This document shows positions 44,682 to 53,373 of a stretch of DNA of 64,000 nucleotides, in pieces. The stretch lies in contig CBIHOZ010000004.1 in assembly GCA_966211525.1 (NCBI GenBank), positions 1 to 64,000 on the forward strand. The letters are read 5' to 3'. Each line of letters starts with the position of its first letter. The first letter of the stretch is position 1. The notes beneath the pieces were generated by a model, which ran no database searches, was not told the DNA's origin, and saw only the letters and a list, made by a program, of their open reading frames with translations. A program made the translations under genes and the position numbers. This stretch comes from Ohtaekwangia sp966211525. GTDB taxonomy: Bacteria > Bacteroidota > Bacteroidia > Cytophagales > Cyclobacteriaceae.

Positions 44682-46412
44682 ATGAGTGAGTTATTAGAAA
44701 CCGTACAGGCAAAAGCAGAAACCTGGCTTACCAGTCGCACGATTGACGACAAGACAAAATCAGCGATCAAGGCGCTGTTATCCAAAGAAGAACCGAAAGA
44801 ACTGATCGATAGTTTTTATAAAGATCTTGAATTTGGTACCGGCGGCTTGCGCGGTATCATGGGCGTAGGTTCCAACTGTATGAACAAATATACTGTTGGC
44901 GTTGCTACCCAGGGACTTTCAAATTATCTGAACAAAACTTTTCCCGGTAAGGAAATAAAAGTAGCCATCGCCCACGACAGTCGTAACAACAGCCGCGACT
45001 TTGCCGAAATAGTAGCCGGAGTTTTCTCGGCCAACGGCATCAAGGTATATATGTTCGATGAGCTTCGCCCTACTCCTCTACTCTCCTTCGCGATCCGTTA
45101 TCTCAACTGCCAGTCAGGTGTAGTGATCACCGCATCACACAATCCAAAAGAATACAACGGCTATAAAGCTTACTGGACCGGTGGTGCACAGGTAGTGCCG
45201 CCTCATGATAAAAACATTATTGAAGAAGTTAAGGCCATCACTTCGTTCGACCAGGTTAAGTTTAAACCAACACTTGCCAACATCAATGTTATAGGCCCTG
45301 AAGTTGAACAGGCTTACTATGAAGAAGTAAAGAAGATAATCCCGAACCACGATGTTATCGCTAAGCACAAAAATATACCGCTGGTATACTCGAGTCTTCA
45401 TGGTGCCGGCATTACTATGGTGCCTGAGTGTTTACGACAAATCGGTTTCACTAACATCCATGTAGTAAAAGAACAGGAAGAACCAGATGGTGATTTTCCT
45501 ACGGTTAAGTCTCCGAACCCGGAAGAGCAATCTGCAATGGAGCTAGTGATTCAGAAGGGTAAAGAAGTGAACGCCACCATGGTTATGGCTACCGATCCGG
45601 ATACCGATCGCGTAGGGATGGGTGTGCGCAAATCCAACGGAGAATTTATACTCCTCAATGGCAACCAGGCTTTCAGTCTGATGATGTACTTCATCATGAA
45701 AAACCTGAAAGACAAGAACAACGCCTACATAGCAAAGACCATCGTTACCTCTGAACTGATCGACATGATGGCAGAACGTTTTGGAGTTGAGTGCTATAAC
45801 ACCCTGACCGGCTTTAAATATATAGCGGAGCTGATGGGTAAATTTGAAGGCAAGAAAAAATTCGTAGCAGCGGGTGAAGAAAGCTACGGCTATATGGCGG
45901 GCGACTTTGTTCGCGATAAAGATGCTGTGTCGTCATGTGCATTCTTTGCAGCGATGGCCGCCAGCGCTACCGAAGAAGGCAAGTCTATGTACGATTGGCT
46001 TATCGATATGTATGTAGAGTTCGCCTACTATAAAGAAGGTCTGCTAAACGTAACCAAAAAAGGTCAGCAGGGCGAACAGGAGATCAAAGTAATGATGGAG
46101 AAGTTCAGAAACAACCCTCCTTCCGAGATCATTGGTAGTCGCGTGGTTCGTTTGCTCGATTATAAAATCCTGAAAGAAAAAGATCTGCTAACCGGTAAAG
46201 AAACCGATCTCGATTTCCCTAAATCAGACGTGCTGCAGTTTTACCTGGAAGACGGTACAAAGGTTTCTGTTCGTCCATCGGGCACCGAACCGAAGATCAA
46301 GTTTTACATTAGTGTAAACGCTCCATTGGCCTCACGCTCAGAATTTGAAAAGGTCGATGAACAACTCGACAAGAAAATAAAAGGCGTAGAAGACTATTTG
46401 CAAAGTGTTTAA
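44682..46412 (+). CDS. Phospho-sugar mutase (phosphoglucomutase/phosphomannomutase)
   Basis: Alpha-D-phosphohexomutase of 576 residues that moves phosphate between C1 and C6 of hexoses. The ATG at 44682 is preferred to 44619 because conservation begins there and the earlier start lies close to the previous stop. The serine loop is TASHNPKEYNGYKAYW, the metal loop DPDTDRVGMG, the sugar loop GEESYGY and the phosphate loop RPSGTEPKIKFY. The length and FGTGGLRGIMGVG start fit the PgcA-like group of phosphoglucomutases. It supplies sugar phosphates, possibly for the surface glycans encoded further on. Confidence 0.93.
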   Translation: MSELLETVQAKAETWLTSRTIDDKTKSAIKALLSKEEPKELIDSFYKDLEFGTGGLRGIMGVGSNCMNKYTVGVATQGLSNYLNKTFPGKEIKVAIAHDSRNNSRDFAEIVAGVFSANGIKVYMFDELRPTPLLSFAIRYLNCQSGVVITASHNPKEYNGYKAYWTGGAQVVPPHDKNIIEEVKAITSFDQVKFKPTLANINVIGPEVEQAYYEEVKKIIPNHDVIAKHKNIPLVYSSLHGAGITMVPECLRQIGFTNIHVVKEQEEPDGDFPTVKSPNPEEQSAMELVIQKGKEVNATMVMATDPDTDRVGMGVRKSNGEFILLNGNQAFSLMMYFIMKNLKDKNNAYIAKTIVTSELIDMMAERFGVECYNTLTGFKYIAELMGKFEGKKKFVAAGEESYGYMAGDFVRDKDAVSSCAFFAAMAASATEEGKSMYDWLIDMYVEFAYYKEGLLNVTKKGQQGEQEIKVMMEKFRNNPPSEIIGSRVVRLLDYKILKEKDLLTGKETDLDFPKSDVLQFYLEDGTKVSVRPSGTEPKIKFYISVNAPLASRSEFEKVDEQLDKKIKGVEDYLQSV

Positions 46413-46478
46413 GTGTGTACGTGTGTGGGTGTATATGTTAACTTAAACACGTAAACACCTACACACATAAACACGTAT
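46407..46478. repeat. Imperfect inverted repeat of gtgtgt/acacac words
   Basis: Left arm 46411-46440 (aagtgtgtacgtgtgtgggt...) is roughly complementary to the right arm 46446-46476 (aacacgtaaacacctacaca...). It begins at the stop codon of the mutase and could form a long hairpin. The style matches the other word-type inverted repeats of this window, but with different words. Confidence 0.55.
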
Positions 46479-46482
46479 TTCC

Positions 46483-46490
46483 TATCTTTG
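46483..46490 (+). promoter_or_regulatory. -7 promoter element of mtaB
   Basis: TATCTTTG is a full match to TAnnTTTG, 10 bases before the ATG at 46501. The leader would be only a few bases long. No TTTG was found at the ideal spacing. Confidence 0.45.
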
Positions 46491-46500
46491 CGGCTTCATC

Positions 46501-47820
46501 ATGAAAAAAGTCGCTTTTTATACGCTCGGCTGCAAGCTCAATTACTCAGAGACATCTACCATTTCGCGGATGTTTGAGGAGAAAGGCTATAAGAAAGTAG
46601 ACTTTACGGATACTCCCGATATCTTCATTATCAACACATGCTCCGTTACGGAGAATGCCGACAAGAAATGTCATAAGATTGTGCGCGAAGCACGGGGCAT
46701 TGCACCCGATGCGTATATTGCCATTATCGGTTGTTATGCACAATTAAAACCGAAAGAGATCTCTGAGATTCCTGGCGTTGATGCTGTGTTGGGTGCTGCT
46801 GAAAAATTCAGACTGGTAGAATTACTGGATGGATTTGTACGCAAGCCTCAGGCAGAAGTATATGCTTCGGAGGTTGAGCAGGCTAATAAATTCAACACCT
46901 CCTACTCTATTAACGATCGCACCCGTACCTTTTTGAAAGTACAGGATGGTTGCGATTACTCTTGCACGTTTTGTACCATACCATTGGCGCGCGGCAGCAG
47001 TCGCAGCGATAGTATCGAAAATATTCTGAAGACTGCGCATGATATAGCAAAGACTGAAGTTCGCGAGATCGTACTAACCGGTGTAAACACAGGTGACTTT
47101 GGTATTCAGGAAGGCGTTCGTGTTGAACGCTTCGTTGACTTAGTAAAAGCGTTGGATAATATAGAAGGTATAGATCGTTTCCGTATATCATCGATCGAGC
47201 CGAATCTTTTGTCAGATGATATCATTGAGTTTGTAGCGCAGTCGAAGAGATTTGTTCCTCATTTCCATATACCGTTGCAATCCGGCTCGAACAAAATTCT
47301 GAAGCTGATGCGCAGACGCTATCTGCGCGAGCTATATGCCGATCGTGTTGCCAAGATCAAATCGCTGATGCCGCATTGCTGTATAGGCGTTGATGTGATT
47401 GTAGGTTTCCCCGGGGAAACACGCGAGGATTTCCTCGATACATATGCATTTCTGAACGAGTTAGATATATCGTATCTCCACGTATTTACTTACTCGGAGC
47501 GGGAGAATACGCCAGCAGCGGAAATGTTGGGATCAGTACCGGGAAGTCAACGGGCTGATCGTTCTAAAATGCTTCATATACTTTCCGATAAAAAGCGCAG
47601 AAAGTTTTACGAAGAGAATCTTGGTAAAGAGGCCACCGTTCTGTTTGAGAATGATATTGAAAACGGAATGATGCACGGCTTTACTGAAAATTATATTCGC
47701 GTAACTGCAAAGTATGACCCTGTTTTAGTCAATGAGTTGAAACACGTTAAGCTACTCAGCATCAACGATCACGGGCACGTTGAAGTAGAAGACGCTCAAG
47801 CCGAAGTATTTATCCATTAA
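46501..47820 (+). CDS. mtaB: tRNA t6A37 methylthiotransferase MtaB
   Basis: Radical-SAM enzyme adding a methylthio group to N6-threonylcarbamoyladenosine at position 37 of tRNAs; 439 residues. The N-terminal UPF0004 domain begins FYTLGCKLNYSE (the CKLN form marks MtaB rather than MiaB) and includes NTCSVTENADKKC and IIGCYAQ, the three auxiliary cluster Cys. The radical-SAM motif is DGCDYSCTFCTIP near residue 150. VDVIVGFPGE and a C-terminal TRAM-like region follow. Confidence 0.95.
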   Translation: MKKVAFYTLGCKLNYSETSTISRMFEEKGYKKVDFTDTPDIFIINTCSVTENADKKCHKIVREARGIAPDAYIAIIGCYAQLKPKEISEIPGVDAVLGAAEKFRLVELLDGFVRKPQAEVYASEVEQANKFNTSYSINDRTRTFLKVQDGCDYSCTFCTIPLARGSSRSDSIENILKTAHDIAKTEVREIVLTGVNTGDFGIQEGVRVERFVDLVKALDNIEGIDRFRISSIEPNLLSDDIIEFVAQSKRFVPHFHIPLQSGSNKILKLMRRRYLRELYADRVAKIKSLMPHCCIGVDVIVGFPGETREDFLDTYAFLNELDISYLHVFTYSERENTPAAEMLGSVPGSQRADRSKMLHILSDKKRRKFYEENLGKEATVLFENDIENGMMHGFTENYIRVTAKYDPVLVNELKHVKLLSINDHGHVEVEDAQAEVFIH

Positions 47821-48132
47821 TATATAGTATAGACTATAGCAGGTGTAGGTTATCTGTAAGATTGTTGCTACACCTCTCCGATTACCGCCACCCTTCGCGT
47901 GCTTTTTTGTAGAAATCAAAATCATCTTACACCCTTACCTTCTCTTCCGTCTCTGCACGAATCAGGTTCTCAGCGCGCTATATCTTTGTATCATCAATCC
48001 AGTTAAAAGAAATAAGCAGTCTACTCTAACCTGCCTGCTTTAGGATGAAGGAGAAAGCCATGAACTTGGGGGTTTTGGGTTGTGAAGGGCTTTCTTCTTC
48101 GTTTTTTTATACCTGTCTGTAAATCGATACAA
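47821..48132. other. Intergenic region between mtaB and lolD ends
   Basis: 312 bases between convergent genes with no ORF of recognised family. A long hairpin with 12 of 14 matching bases (48047-48060 with 48087-48100, gaaggagaaagc against gctttcttcttc) followed by seven T may terminate plus-strand transcription. The loop is 26 bases, so this is weak. Confidence 0.35.
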
Positions 48133-48789
48133 TCATCGGTTCACAATTCCATCTTTAATCTCAATTCTTCGATCAGCCATTTTTGAAAGTTCTTCATTAT
48201 GTGTAACGATGATGAAGGTCTGCTTCAGTTCTTTCCGAAGTTGAAAGAAAAGAGCATGAAGTTCCAATGCATTTTTAGAATCCAGGTTGCCGCTCGGTTC
48301 ATCCGCGAGAATGATAGCTGGCGAGTTGATCAGCGCCCGTGCTACAGCAGTTCTTTGTTGTTCACCACCCGAGAGTTCAGAAGGTTTATGGTTGATGCGC
48401 GAGCTTAACCCCAGCATGTTCAACAGCTCTTCAGCACGTTTTCGTATAGCCTGTTCGTTGGTATTGTTGGCAATTAAACCGGGTATCAATACATTTTCAA
48501 GTGCCGTAAATTCAGGCAGCAGGTTGTGAAACTGAAAAACAAACCCGATGGATTTATTCCGGAAGGCCGCCAGGTTCTTGGGCGACTGTGAGAATACATT
48601 TTTATCGTGAATGAAAATTTGTCCGCGGTCTGGCGTATCCAATGTACCGAGAATATGCAGTAAAGTACTTTTGCCGGCACCCGAGGCACCTACGATGGCA
48701 ACAACCTCACCCTCATTAACTTCTAAGTCTACCCCCTTCAGTACTTTCAACTGACCGTAGGATTTTTCAACCTGTGTAGCTCTTAACAT
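48133..48789 (-). CDS. lolD: Lipoprotein-releasing ABC transporter ATP-binding protein LolD
   Basis: ATPase of the LolCDE-type complex that extracts lipoproteins from the inner membrane; 218 residues. Walker A GASGAGKSTL, Q-loop FVFQFHNLLPEFTALENV, signature LSGGEQQRTAVARAL, Walker B IILADEPSGNLD and H-loop VTHNEEL are intact. The FQFHNLLPEFTALENV form is typical of LolD/MacB-type ATPases. Membrane partners are not in the window. It diverges from sucC with 69 bases between. Confidence 0.9.
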   Translation of the reverse strand: MLRATQVEKSYGQLKVLKGVDLEVNEGEVVAIVGASGAGKSTLLHILGTLDTPDRGQIFIHDKNVFSQSPKNLAAFRNKSIGFVFQFHNLLPEFTALENVLIPGLIANNTNEQAIRKRAEELLNMLGLSSRINHKPSELSGGEQQRTAVARALINSPAIILADEPSGNLDSKNALELHALFFQLRKELKQTFIIVTHNEELSKMADRRIEIKDGIVNR

Positions 48790-48808
48790 TGCTAATTGTA
48801 TAGATTCC

Positions 48809-48840
48809 TTTGAAATAAAGCTTTAAATACGCTAGTTTCG
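48809..48840 (+). promoter_or_regulatory. Bacteroidota-type promoter of sucC
   Basis: TTTG (48809-48812) and TAGTTTCG (48833-48840, one mismatch to TAnnTTTG) lie 20 bases apart. This is the ideal spacing, and they end 18 bases before the sucC ATG. Confidence 0.55.
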
Positions 48841-48858
48841 CCCAAAACAAAAAATTCA

Positions 48859-50070
48859 ATGAACATTCACGAATACCAAGGCAAAGAAATTCTGAAGAAA
48901 TATGGTGTGGCCGTTCAACGGGGCATTGTAGCAGATACTCCAGACGCTGCAATAACTGCTGCAAAAGAGCTGCAGGCAGAGACTGGCACCAAATGGTTTG
49001 TTGTTAAATCTCAGATACATGCCGGTGGTCGTGGAAAGGGAACCGTTAAGGAGACCGGATCAAGAGGCGTTGTGCTGGCGAAAGGAATTAACGAAGTACC
49101 AGACAAGGTAAAAGCAATTTTAGGCGGTACACTGGTAACGATCCAGACTGGTCCTGAAGGTAAGAAAGTAAATAAAGTTCTGATCGCTGAAGATGTATAC
49201 TATCCGGGCGAAGCTGAACCGAAAGAATATTATATGAGTATACTCCTCGACCGCTCTAAAGGATGCCCGGTAATTATGGCTTCTACAGAAGGTGGTATGA
49301 ACATCGAGGAAGTTGCTGAGAATCATCCTGAGAAGATCATTAAAGAATGGATCGATCCACTGGTAGGTCTTCAGCCATTCCAGGCGCGTAAGGTTGCTTT
49401 CGCGTTGGGTTGGGAAGGCAATGCATTTAAGGAAGGTGTGAAATTTATCAACTCACTTTACAATGCATACCTCGGACTTGATGCATCTATGTTTGAAATC
49501 AACCCGTTGTTAAAAACATCTGACAATAAAATTCTGGCTGTTGATGCTAAAGTAAATCTGGATGACAACGCATTGTATCGTCACAAAGATCTCGCTGAGC
49601 TGCGCGATATAACAGAAGAGGATCCACTGGAAGTTGAAGCCGGTAAAGCTGGTCTTAACTATGTAAAGCTAGATGGTAACGTAGGCTGTATGGTGAACGG
49701 TGCCGGTTTGGCAATGGCTACTATGGATATCATTAAAATATCGGGTGGTGAGCCTGCTAACTTCCTTGACGTGGGTGGTGGAGCAAATGCTGAAACTGTT
49801 GAAGCCGGCTTCCGGATCATTTTGAAAGATCCAAACGTGAAGGCTATCCTGATTAATATCTTTGGTGGTATCGTTCGCTGCGACCGTGTTGCTAACGGAG
49901 TTGTTGAAGCATACAAGAAGATTGGTGATATTAAGGTTCCAATCATTGTACGTTTACAAGGTACTAACGCTGAAGAAGGCGCCAAGATCATCGAACAATC
50001 CGGCTTGAAAGTATTCTCTGCAATACTATTAAAAGACGCAGCACAACGTGTAAAGGAAGTATTGGCATAG
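48859..50070 (+). CDS. sucC: Succinyl-CoA ligase (ADP-forming) subunit beta
   Basis: Beta subunit of the citrate-cycle enzyme converting succinyl-CoA to succinate with nucleotide triphosphate formation; 403 residues. The ATP-grasp part starts MNIHEYQGKEILKKYGV and has IHAGGRGKG. The metal and phosphate region has FEINPL and AKVNLDDNALYRH. The C-terminal CoA-ligase domain has NIFGGIVRCD and RLQGTNAEEGAKII. The alpha subunit (sucD) is not next to it. Confidence 0.96.
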   Translation: MNIHEYQGKEILKKYGVAVQRGIVADTPDAAITAAKELQAETGTKWFVVKSQIHAGGRGKGTVKETGSRGVVLAKGINEVPDKVKAILGGTLVTIQTGPEGKKVNKVLIAEDVYYPGEAEPKEYYMSILLDRSKGCPVIMASTEGGMNIEEVAENHPEKIIKEWIDPLVGLQPFQARKVAFALGWEGNAFKEGVKFINSLYNAYLGLDASMFEINPLLKTSDNKILAVDAKVNLDDNALYRHKDLAELRDITEEDPLEVEAGKAGLNYVKLDGNVGCMVNGAGLAMATMDIIKISGGEPANFLDVGGGANAETVEAGFRIILKDPNVKAILINIFGGIVRCDRVANGVVEAYKKIGDIKVPIIVRLQGTNAEEGAKIIEQSGLKVFSAILLKDAAQRVKEVLA

Positions 50071-50120
50071 GAATTTCCTAGACTCACCAAATTTTCTATA
50101 TTGTACAAACTTTGCTCGTG

Positions 50121-50999
50121 ATGCGATCAATAAAAAGACTCTTAGCTCTATCTGCTTTCTCTACCTGCGCCCTCTTTCAGGTAGCGGACGCACAAAGTTT
50201 TTATGCTGTTCGAAAGAACAGGAACCTGTTGGTTGGATTGGGCTCAGGTACCGCCAATTACTATGGCGAAATGGTTAACCCGGGTGAATTTGGTATACTC
50301 AAATTCAACATCGCTGCCAATGCTGAGTACTATATTCATAATCGAATTAGTGTACGCGCCAACCTAACATTCTTTCAAATTTCAGGAGATGATGCCAAAG
50401 CTGATGATGACAGACAAGAGCGAAACTTGTCTTTCACATCAAATAATATAGAGTTGAGTGCCATGGGAGTTGTTAACCTCAGCCCTATGGGACTTCGCTT
50501 CTATCAGCGTTCAAAGCTAAACCTGCATGCCTTTGCTGGTATAGGTTTACTATACTTCAATCCGAAAGCGGAGTATCAGGGCAAAAAGTATGCACTTCAG
50601 CCACTGGAAACAGAAGGAGTTCGCTATAGTCGAATTACACCTGTCATTCCTTTAGGACTGGGCGTCAGGATAAAAATCGATCCGTTCTTTAATATCCTAA
50701 TCGATGGCGGATACAGGATTACTTTCACAGACTATCTTGACGATGTTAGTGTAAGAAGATACCCGGTCGCATCAACGTTGAAGAGCGATCTCTCCAGAGC
50801 TTTATCTGACAGACGGGTTGAAATCGGAACACAGCCTGCTAATCCATCACAAGTTGGTGTTCGCGGAAATCCGAAAGAGAACGATGGTTATTTCCTGATG
50901 AACGTTACGCTCCAATACTATCTTCCTTATGAGCTATTCAATGACTCACAAAGAAAACTGTACAATAAGAAAAGAAAGTATTACTACAGAAGACCATAG
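50121..50999 (+). CDS. Outer-membrane beta-barrel protein, DUF6089/PorG-like
   Basis: Exported protein of 292 residues from ATG 50121, preferred over the TTG at 50112 because it precedes a clean signal peptide (RSIKRLLALSAFSTCALF, cut near ADAQ). The mature part alternates hydrophobic and polar residues as in a beta-barrel, with GLGSGTANYYGEM near its start, NLHAFAGIGLLYF and the closing FLMNVTLQYYLPY. This fits the DUF6089 group that includes PorG of the type IX secretion system. It ends in a basic tail KKRKYYYRRP. The PorG role is not certain. Confidence 0.75.
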   Translation: MRSIKRLLALSAFSTCALFQVADAQSFYAVRKNRNLLVGLGSGTANYYGEMVNPGEFGILKFNIAANAEYYIHNRISVRANLTFFQISGDDAKADDDRQERNLSFTSNNIELSAMGVVNLSPMGLRFYQRSKLNLHAFAGIGLLYFNPKAEYQGKKYALQPLETEGVRYSRITPVIPLGLGVRIKIDPFFNILIDGGYRITFTDYLDDVSVRRYPVASTLKSDLSRALSDRRVEIGTQPANPSQVGVRGNPKENDGYFLMNVTLQYYLPYELFNDSQRKLYNKKRKYYYRRP

Positions 51000-51028
51000 T
51001 ATATTTAAATATACAACTGGATAAAAAG

Positions 51029-51066
51029 AAACGAGCGGTACAGATATACCGCTCGTTTCTTTTTAT
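51029..51066 (+). terminator. Strong terminator after the PorG-like gene
   Basis: A 12-bp perfect stem (51029-51040 with 51047-51058, aaacgagcggta/taccgctcgttt) has a 6-base loop. A T-rich stretch follows. Confidence 0.85.
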
Positions 51067-51220
51067 GACTATGACTACTTCTTGATGTGTCTGGTTTGGC
51101 GTAACTCATCCAGCGCTGTAAGATGGGTGTGAGAGGGAACGACAGGAGTTCTGATTTCACATCTATAGGGCTGGATTCATCCGAACTCAATTCGATGTTT
51201 GCTTGCTATAAGCAGGCTGC

Positions 51221-53182
51221 CTAGTGAGCAACATCCAGCACGGCAAATCTTGAATAGTTACTCTTATACTCCGGAACAATCTCCTTCATAAGTGTAACCA
51301 TCTTATGCTCGTTCTTATCGTTAATGAATTCCTCAAGCAGATCAAGGTTACGGGAAACCTCATCGTATAGGTATTCTGATACTTTAGCCTTCAAAATCTT
51401 CTCATGGTGAGTCGGGATGGTATTCTCCTGATCGTTCAGCAGCTCTTCATATAGCTTCTCGCCATCACGTAATCCCGTAAAGACAATCTCTATATCTTTA
51501 TTCAGTTCTTTACCGGAGAGCTTGATCATCTTACGGGCCAGGTCATAGATCTTCACAGGTTTACCCATATCAAAGATAAAGATCTCTCCCCCCTGCCCCA
51601 TTACTCCGGCTTCAATTACAAGCTCGCATGCCTCTGGTATAGTCATGAAGAATCGGGTGATCTCCGGATGTGTTACCGTGATCGGTCCGCCATTCTTAAT
51701 TTGTTCTTTGAAAACCGGTATGACGGACCCGTTTGAACCAAGTACATTTCCAAAACGAGTTGTTACAAAAGAAGTCTTTCTGATTCCGAGTCGTTCGAGA
51801 TGACGGTCCAATGACTGCACATATATCTCTGCAATGCGCTTCGTGCAGCCCATTACATTGGTTGGGTTCACAGCTTTGTCAGTAGAGATCATCACGAACT
51901 TCTTCACTTTAAACTCTACAGACAGATCGGCCAACGTACGCGTTCCGAATATATTTACACTTACCGCTTCAGATGGATTACTTTCCATGAGCGGCACGTG
52001 CTTATAGGCAGCAGCGTGGAATAGTATTTCCGGTTTGAACTCTTCGAAGATTCTTCGGATGCGTGTCTTGTTACAGACGTCAGCAATAAATACAAAGATC
52101 TTCGTTTGTTTGTTTTTACTTCTGAGCTCACGCTCGATCTCGTATAGTGGTGATTCCGCCTGATCAATCAATATGAGCGTGTTCGGTTTAAAGCTCAACA
52201 CCTGGCGTGCCATTTCTGAACCTATAGATCCTGCACCACCAGTAATGCAAATTACTTTACCTTGCAAGTCGGCATCAATTGCTTTATTATCAAGCTTGAT
52301 AACTTCGCGGCCTAAGAGATCTTCAATATTAACATCCCGAATCTCTTTAACGTCCCAATCATTTTTCAGCCATTTGTCGAATGAAGTAACATAGCTTACG
52401 CGAATCAGGTGATTCAAGGCATCATCTACGATCTCGTTTTTCCTGTCGATCGAGAGACTCCGCACGGCAATAATTATCTTCTTGATCTTGTGCTTGTGGA
52501 CAAGCTCCGTTAATCTATCGTAGCTATATATTTTGGTACCGTTGATGTCCTTACGGTTCTTCTTGACATCGTCATCCAGGAAAGCAACCAGTTTATACTG
52601 TCCCGTCATGTCAGCTTCAATCGCCTGTTTGGTAAGAAAGCCGGCAACACCTGCGCCAAAGATCAATACAGGAACCTTGTTCGGGAAGTTGGATTTATAG
52701 TGACTGAATATACTCTTGATCACCAATCGGTACTGGTAAAGCAGCACAGAAGAAATGAAGAACGATATGAATATAACAGAGTACGGAACGAAGTTCTTGC
52801 CAACATTATAGAAATATACCAAATTGATAACAACCAGGAATGCCAGGTTCAACAACTCAGTATGCAAAATCCGTACGGCATCTTGTATACCGGTATAGCG
52901 CACGATACCTGCATACGATTTGGTAATGAGTGTAGATACTAACGAAATGAAAAGAACCGCAGGAATACTAACCGACGGATTAAACTCATCGATTGAGTTT
53001 AAATTAAAATTGAACCTGAAGAAAAAGGCTAACCCAAACGAGAACGTTATTACCGATAAATCGATTAAAATAATTACCCACCGGGGCAAAAACGTGAGCC
53101 GGTTAATAACATTCTGAAGCAAGTATTTTCCCTTTAATCGTCTCCGAAGAAGGGCCAACCTTGTCTGACTTATTCTTTTCAT
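51221..53182 (-). CDS. Membrane-bound nucleotide-sugar 4,6-dehydratase (CapD/WbpM/PglF-like)
   Basis: Inner-membrane enzyme of 653 residues. About four transmembrane helices (residues 30-160) and a CoA-binding-like Rossmann domain (LIFGAGVAGFLTKQA) precede the catalytic extended-SDR domain from residue 310, which begins ITGGAGSIGSEMARQ and carries MISTDKAVNPTNVMG, the modified active site of this family. Such enzymes form UDP-4-keto-6-deoxy-GlcNAc for bacillosamine, FucNAc or QuiNAc. Neighbouring aminotransferase, acetyltransferase and sugar transferase genes favour a bacillosamine-type product. Its start overlaps the PID-CTERM gene by 4 bases. Confidence 0.92.
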   Translation of the reverse strand: MKRISQTRLALLRRRLKGKYLLQNVINRLTFLPRWVIILIDLSVITFSFGLAFFFRFNFNLNSIDEFNPSVSIPAVLFISLVSTLITKSYAGIVRYTGIQDAVRILHTELLNLAFLVVINLVYFYNVGKNFVPYSVIFISFFISSVLLYQYRLVIKSIFSHYKSNFPNKVPVLIFGAGVAGFLTKQAIEADMTGQYKLVAFLDDDVKKNRKDINGTKIYSYDRLTELVHKHKIKKIIIAVRSLSIDRKNEIVDDALNHLIRVSYVTSFDKWLKNDWDVKEIRDVNIEDLLGREVIKLDNKAIDADLQGKVICITGGAGSIGSEMARQVLSFKPNTLILIDQAESPLYEIERELRSKNKQTKIFVFIADVCNKTRIRRIFEEFKPEILFHAAAYKHVPLMESNPSEAVSVNIFGTRTLADLSVEFKVKKFVMISTDKAVNPTNVMGCTKRIAEIYVQSLDRHLERLGIRKTSFVTTRFGNVLGSNGSVIPVFKEQIKNGGPITVTHPEITRFFMTIPEACELVIEAGVMGQGGEIFIFDMGKPVKIYDLARKMIKLSGKELNKDIEIVFTGLRDGEKLYEELLNDQENTIPTHHEKILKAKVSEYLYDEVSRNLDLLEEFINDKNEHKMVTLMKEIVPEYKSNYSRFAVLDVAH

Positions 53183-53373
53183 TCTCTTGAAGAAGCCCTT
53201 TTAGAAGACAGGAATTTTTTCAATCCTATAGCACATCCTCCCGCTATTAACCATTCGATACCAGTAATAGGTACCTGCTCATCCGGATCTTCAACCTGCG
53301 GGTTGCCGGGCTGTGCCGATAATGTTAAAGAACTTATAAAAACTATACTAAGTACTAGGAATAATTTGCGCAT
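53179..53373 (-). CDS. PID-CTERM-type mini-protein (putative exosortase substrate)
   Basis: Tiny exported protein of 64 residues. A signal peptide (MRKLFLVLSIVFIS, cut near LSAQ) is followed by only about 17 polar residues. A C-terminal sorting signal then follows: motif VPITGIEWLIAGG, a short hydrophobic stretch and the basic end KKFLSSKRASSR. This is the PID-CTERM pattern (P-I-x-G, hydrophobic, basic), analogous to PEP-CTERM and presumably cut by the exosortase encoded at 59802-60344. It sits between the type IX cargo gene and the dehydratase gene, overlapping the latter by 4 bases. Confidence 0.8.
   Translation of the reverse strand: MRKLFLVLSIVFISSLTLSAQPGNPQVEDPDEQVPITGIEWLIAGGCAIGLKKFLSSKRASSRE

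Noticed and set aside
51005..51190. Minus-strand ORF of 61 codons downstream of the PorG-like gene
   Set aside because: It runs through the terminator hairpin and has no signal peptide or domain; probably not a gene.
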